From: Gammaproteobacteria bacterium
GTDB lineage: Bacteria > Pseudomonadota > Gammaproteobacteria > Arenicellales > Arenicellaceae
NCBI GenBank assembly: GCA_003485905.1
Contig: DNHK01000383.1
Coordinates: 1-17,144 of the forward strand
Direction: 5' to 3'
DNA length: 17,144 bases
The translations under genes and the position numbers were made by a program. Shown here piece after piece: positions 16,366 to 17,144 of this stretch. A model generated the notes under the pieces. The model did not search any database and had not been told where the DNA came from. It saw only the letters and a program-made list of their open reading frames with translations. Position 1 is the first letter of the stretch. Every line of letters begins with the position of its first letter.

Positions 16366-16763
16366 TGTTACGACCGAGCCATGCGGGACTGCGACATGTC
16401 GCTCTAAACGTTATAGACCTCGAAGGCATGGAGCGTTTTTATACAGATGTTCTTGGTTTTGAGCTTGAGTGGAAGCCGGATGAGGATAATGCCTATTTAT
16501 GCAGTGGTGTTGATAATTTGGCGCTCCACAGGGTGCCGATCGCTTCTAGAGCTGGTCTGCAAGCGTTGGATCATATTGGGATAATTATTGATGATATCGA
16601 TGACGTCACGCATTGGTATAATTATATGAAAGAGCATGGGGTAGTCTTGCATAACGAGCCAAAAACGCATCGCGATGGAGCTCGTAGTTATTATTGCGCT
16701 GATCCAGAAGGAAATACAATTCAGGTCATTTTTCATCCGCCAATATCTGGTAAAAATTGTTAA
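16365..16763 (+). CDS. VOC-superfamily (glyoxalase/dioxygenase-like) protein
   Basis: A 132-residue vicinal-oxygen-chelate protein with two beta-alpha-beta-beta-beta modules. Module one starts LRHVALNVIDLEGMERFYTD (His11, then the FYTDVLGF helix). Module two starts LDHIGIIIDDIDDV (His70) and ends DPEGNTIQVIF. Such proteins use up to four metal ligands, one from each outer strand. His11 and His70 fit, but the usual acidic ligand of the last strand appears as Gln120. It may therefore bind metal differently or serve a non-catalytic role. The ATG overlaps the osmC-like stop (TGATG); a TTG three bases earlier is also possible. The substrate is unknown. It is the last gene of the apparent trp transcription unit. 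Confidence 0.82.
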   Translation: MLRPSHAGLRHVALNVIDLEGMERFYTDVLGFELEWKPDEDNAYLCSGVDNLALHRVPIASRAGLQALDHIGIIIDDIDDVTHWYNYMKEHGVVLHNEPKTHRDGARSYYCADPEGNTIQVIFHPPISGKNC

Positions 16764-16795
16764 AAAGACGCTGACTGCGACATTTATTCAGCACC

Positions 16796-16816
16796 ACGGT
16801 AACCTTTGATTGCCGT
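16796..16816. other. Stem-loop in the purD upstream region
   Basis: ACGGTAA (16796-16802) pairs with TTGCCGT (16810-16816), 7 bp with one G-T wobble and a 7-nt loop. A weaker GCTGA/TCAGC pair lies just before it (16770-16792). Neither is followed by a T-run on the plus strand, so they look more like leader structures or factor-dependent ends than intrinsic terminators. Confidence 0.35.
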
Positions 16817-16835
16817 AAAAAGAGGGTTTATTTAC

Positions 16836-16856
16836 ATGGCAACTGAAAATCGATGA
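16836..16856 (+). CDS. Six-codon upstream ORF overlapping the purD start
   Basis: ATG GCA ACT GAA AAT CGA TGA codes for MATENR. GAGGG sits 9 nt upstream, a better Shine-Dalgarno than anything directly ahead of purD. Its TGA overlaps the purD ATG (ATGA), the classic arrangement for translational coupling by re-initiation. A weak promoter-like pair (TTGATT 16806-16811, TATTTA 16829-16834) overlaps it; if that promoter were used, the mRNA would start inside this ORF and it would not be translated. Confidence 0.45.
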   Translation: MATENR

Positions 16857-17144
16857 AGGTATTAGTGATAGGTGGTGGTGGTCGCGAACATGCTTTGGCC
16901 TGGAAATTGGCGCAGGACAAGAACGTTGACAATGTACTACTCGCACCCGGTAATGCAGGTTCAGGAAGTGAGCCTAAAATGCAGAATATTTCTGTTTCAG
17001 CAGAAGATATCGATTCTCTGTTGACAGTAGCCAAAAAAGAGAAAGTAGATTTAACGATTGTCGGGCCGGAGGCGCCGTTGGTGATGGGTGTTGTAGATCG
17101 GTTTGCTGCGGCTGGGTTGCGCTGTTTCGGGCCAAGCGCAGGCG
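16853..17144 (+). CDS. purD: Phosphoribosylamine-glycine ligase, N-terminal part
   Basis: The first 97 codons are visible and the gene continues past the right edge. MKVLVIGGGGREHALAWKLA is the typical start of GAR synthetase, with the glycine-rich loop of the N-terminal domain. LLAPGNAGS (29-37) and VDLTIVGPEAPLVMGVVD (65-82) follow as in the family. The enzyme couples phosphoribosylamine to glycine with ATP in purine synthesis. The ATGA overlap with a short upstream ORF may replace a dedicated ribosome binding site. In many gammaproteobacteria purD follows purH; here it follows a VOC gene, so it probably has its own promoter. No PurR-like palindrome is evident upstream. Confidence 0.95.
   Translation, partial: MKVLVIGGGGREHALAWKLAQDKNVDNVLLAPGNAGSGSEPKMQNISVSAEDIDSLLTVAKKEKVDLTIVGPEAPLVMGVVDRFAAAGLRCFGPSAG

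Noticed and set aside
1..17144. Possible defence island, mobile element or CRISPR content
   Set aside because: The helicase-nuclease pair could suggest defence, but its partner features are AddAB-like and all neighbours are housekeeping genes. No integrase, transposase, repeats or composition shift was seen.

Overview
The window reads as chromosomal core DNA of a gammaproteobacterium. Protein sequences and gene order resemble the Pseudomonas/Cellvibrionales side of the class: engB divergent from a di-heme cytochrome c4, rpe-gph ahead of trpE, and trpG-trpD-trpC followed by an OsmC-like gene. Base composition is moderate, slightly AT-leaning, and looks even throughout. I see no insertion sequence, phage gene, tRNA, rRNA or CRISPR array. 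The genus cannot be fixed from sequence alone.

Layout. Bases 1-2252 are on the minus strand and hold three genes: engB (ribosome-assembly GTPase), a secreted M14 (MpaA-like) zinc carboxypeptidase and a type IV pilin-like gene. The pilin gene starts with TTG, overlaps the peptidase stop codon and runs off the left edge. Everything right of about 2300 is on the plus strand. A periplasmic di-heme cytochrome c4 has a recognisable promoter and a strong terminator. Next comes an AddB-like/AddA-like nuclease-helicase pair (3176-9096), with the two genes overlapping by 1 nt. A 5'-nucleotidase of the cN-I family stands alone at 9283-10188. Then follow rpe and gph, and a tryptophan operon trpE-trpG-trpD-trpC with osmC-like and VOC-family genes appended. 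The start of purD is cut by the right edge.

How the genes work together. The strongest regulatory signal is an 18-codon leader ORF with three Trp codons (11855-11911) just upstream of trpE. It is followed by an imperfect stem-loop and a T-rich run, the arrangement expected for ribosome-mediated attenuation of the trp operon. The TrpE/TrpG pair makes anthranilate, TrpD adds phosphoribosyl, and TrpC makes indole-3-glycerol phosphate; trpF and trpBA are not in the window. The AddB/AddA-like pair should act as one double-strand-break end-processing complex. A six-codon ORF with a good Shine-Dalgarno overlaps the purD start and may couple its translation.

I found no convincing new multi-gene system. 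The points worth a second look are small: the trp leader, the purD upstream ORF, the peptidase-pilin coupling, the AddAB-type pair with terminators just ahead of it, and the stress/VOC genes at the end of the trp operon.
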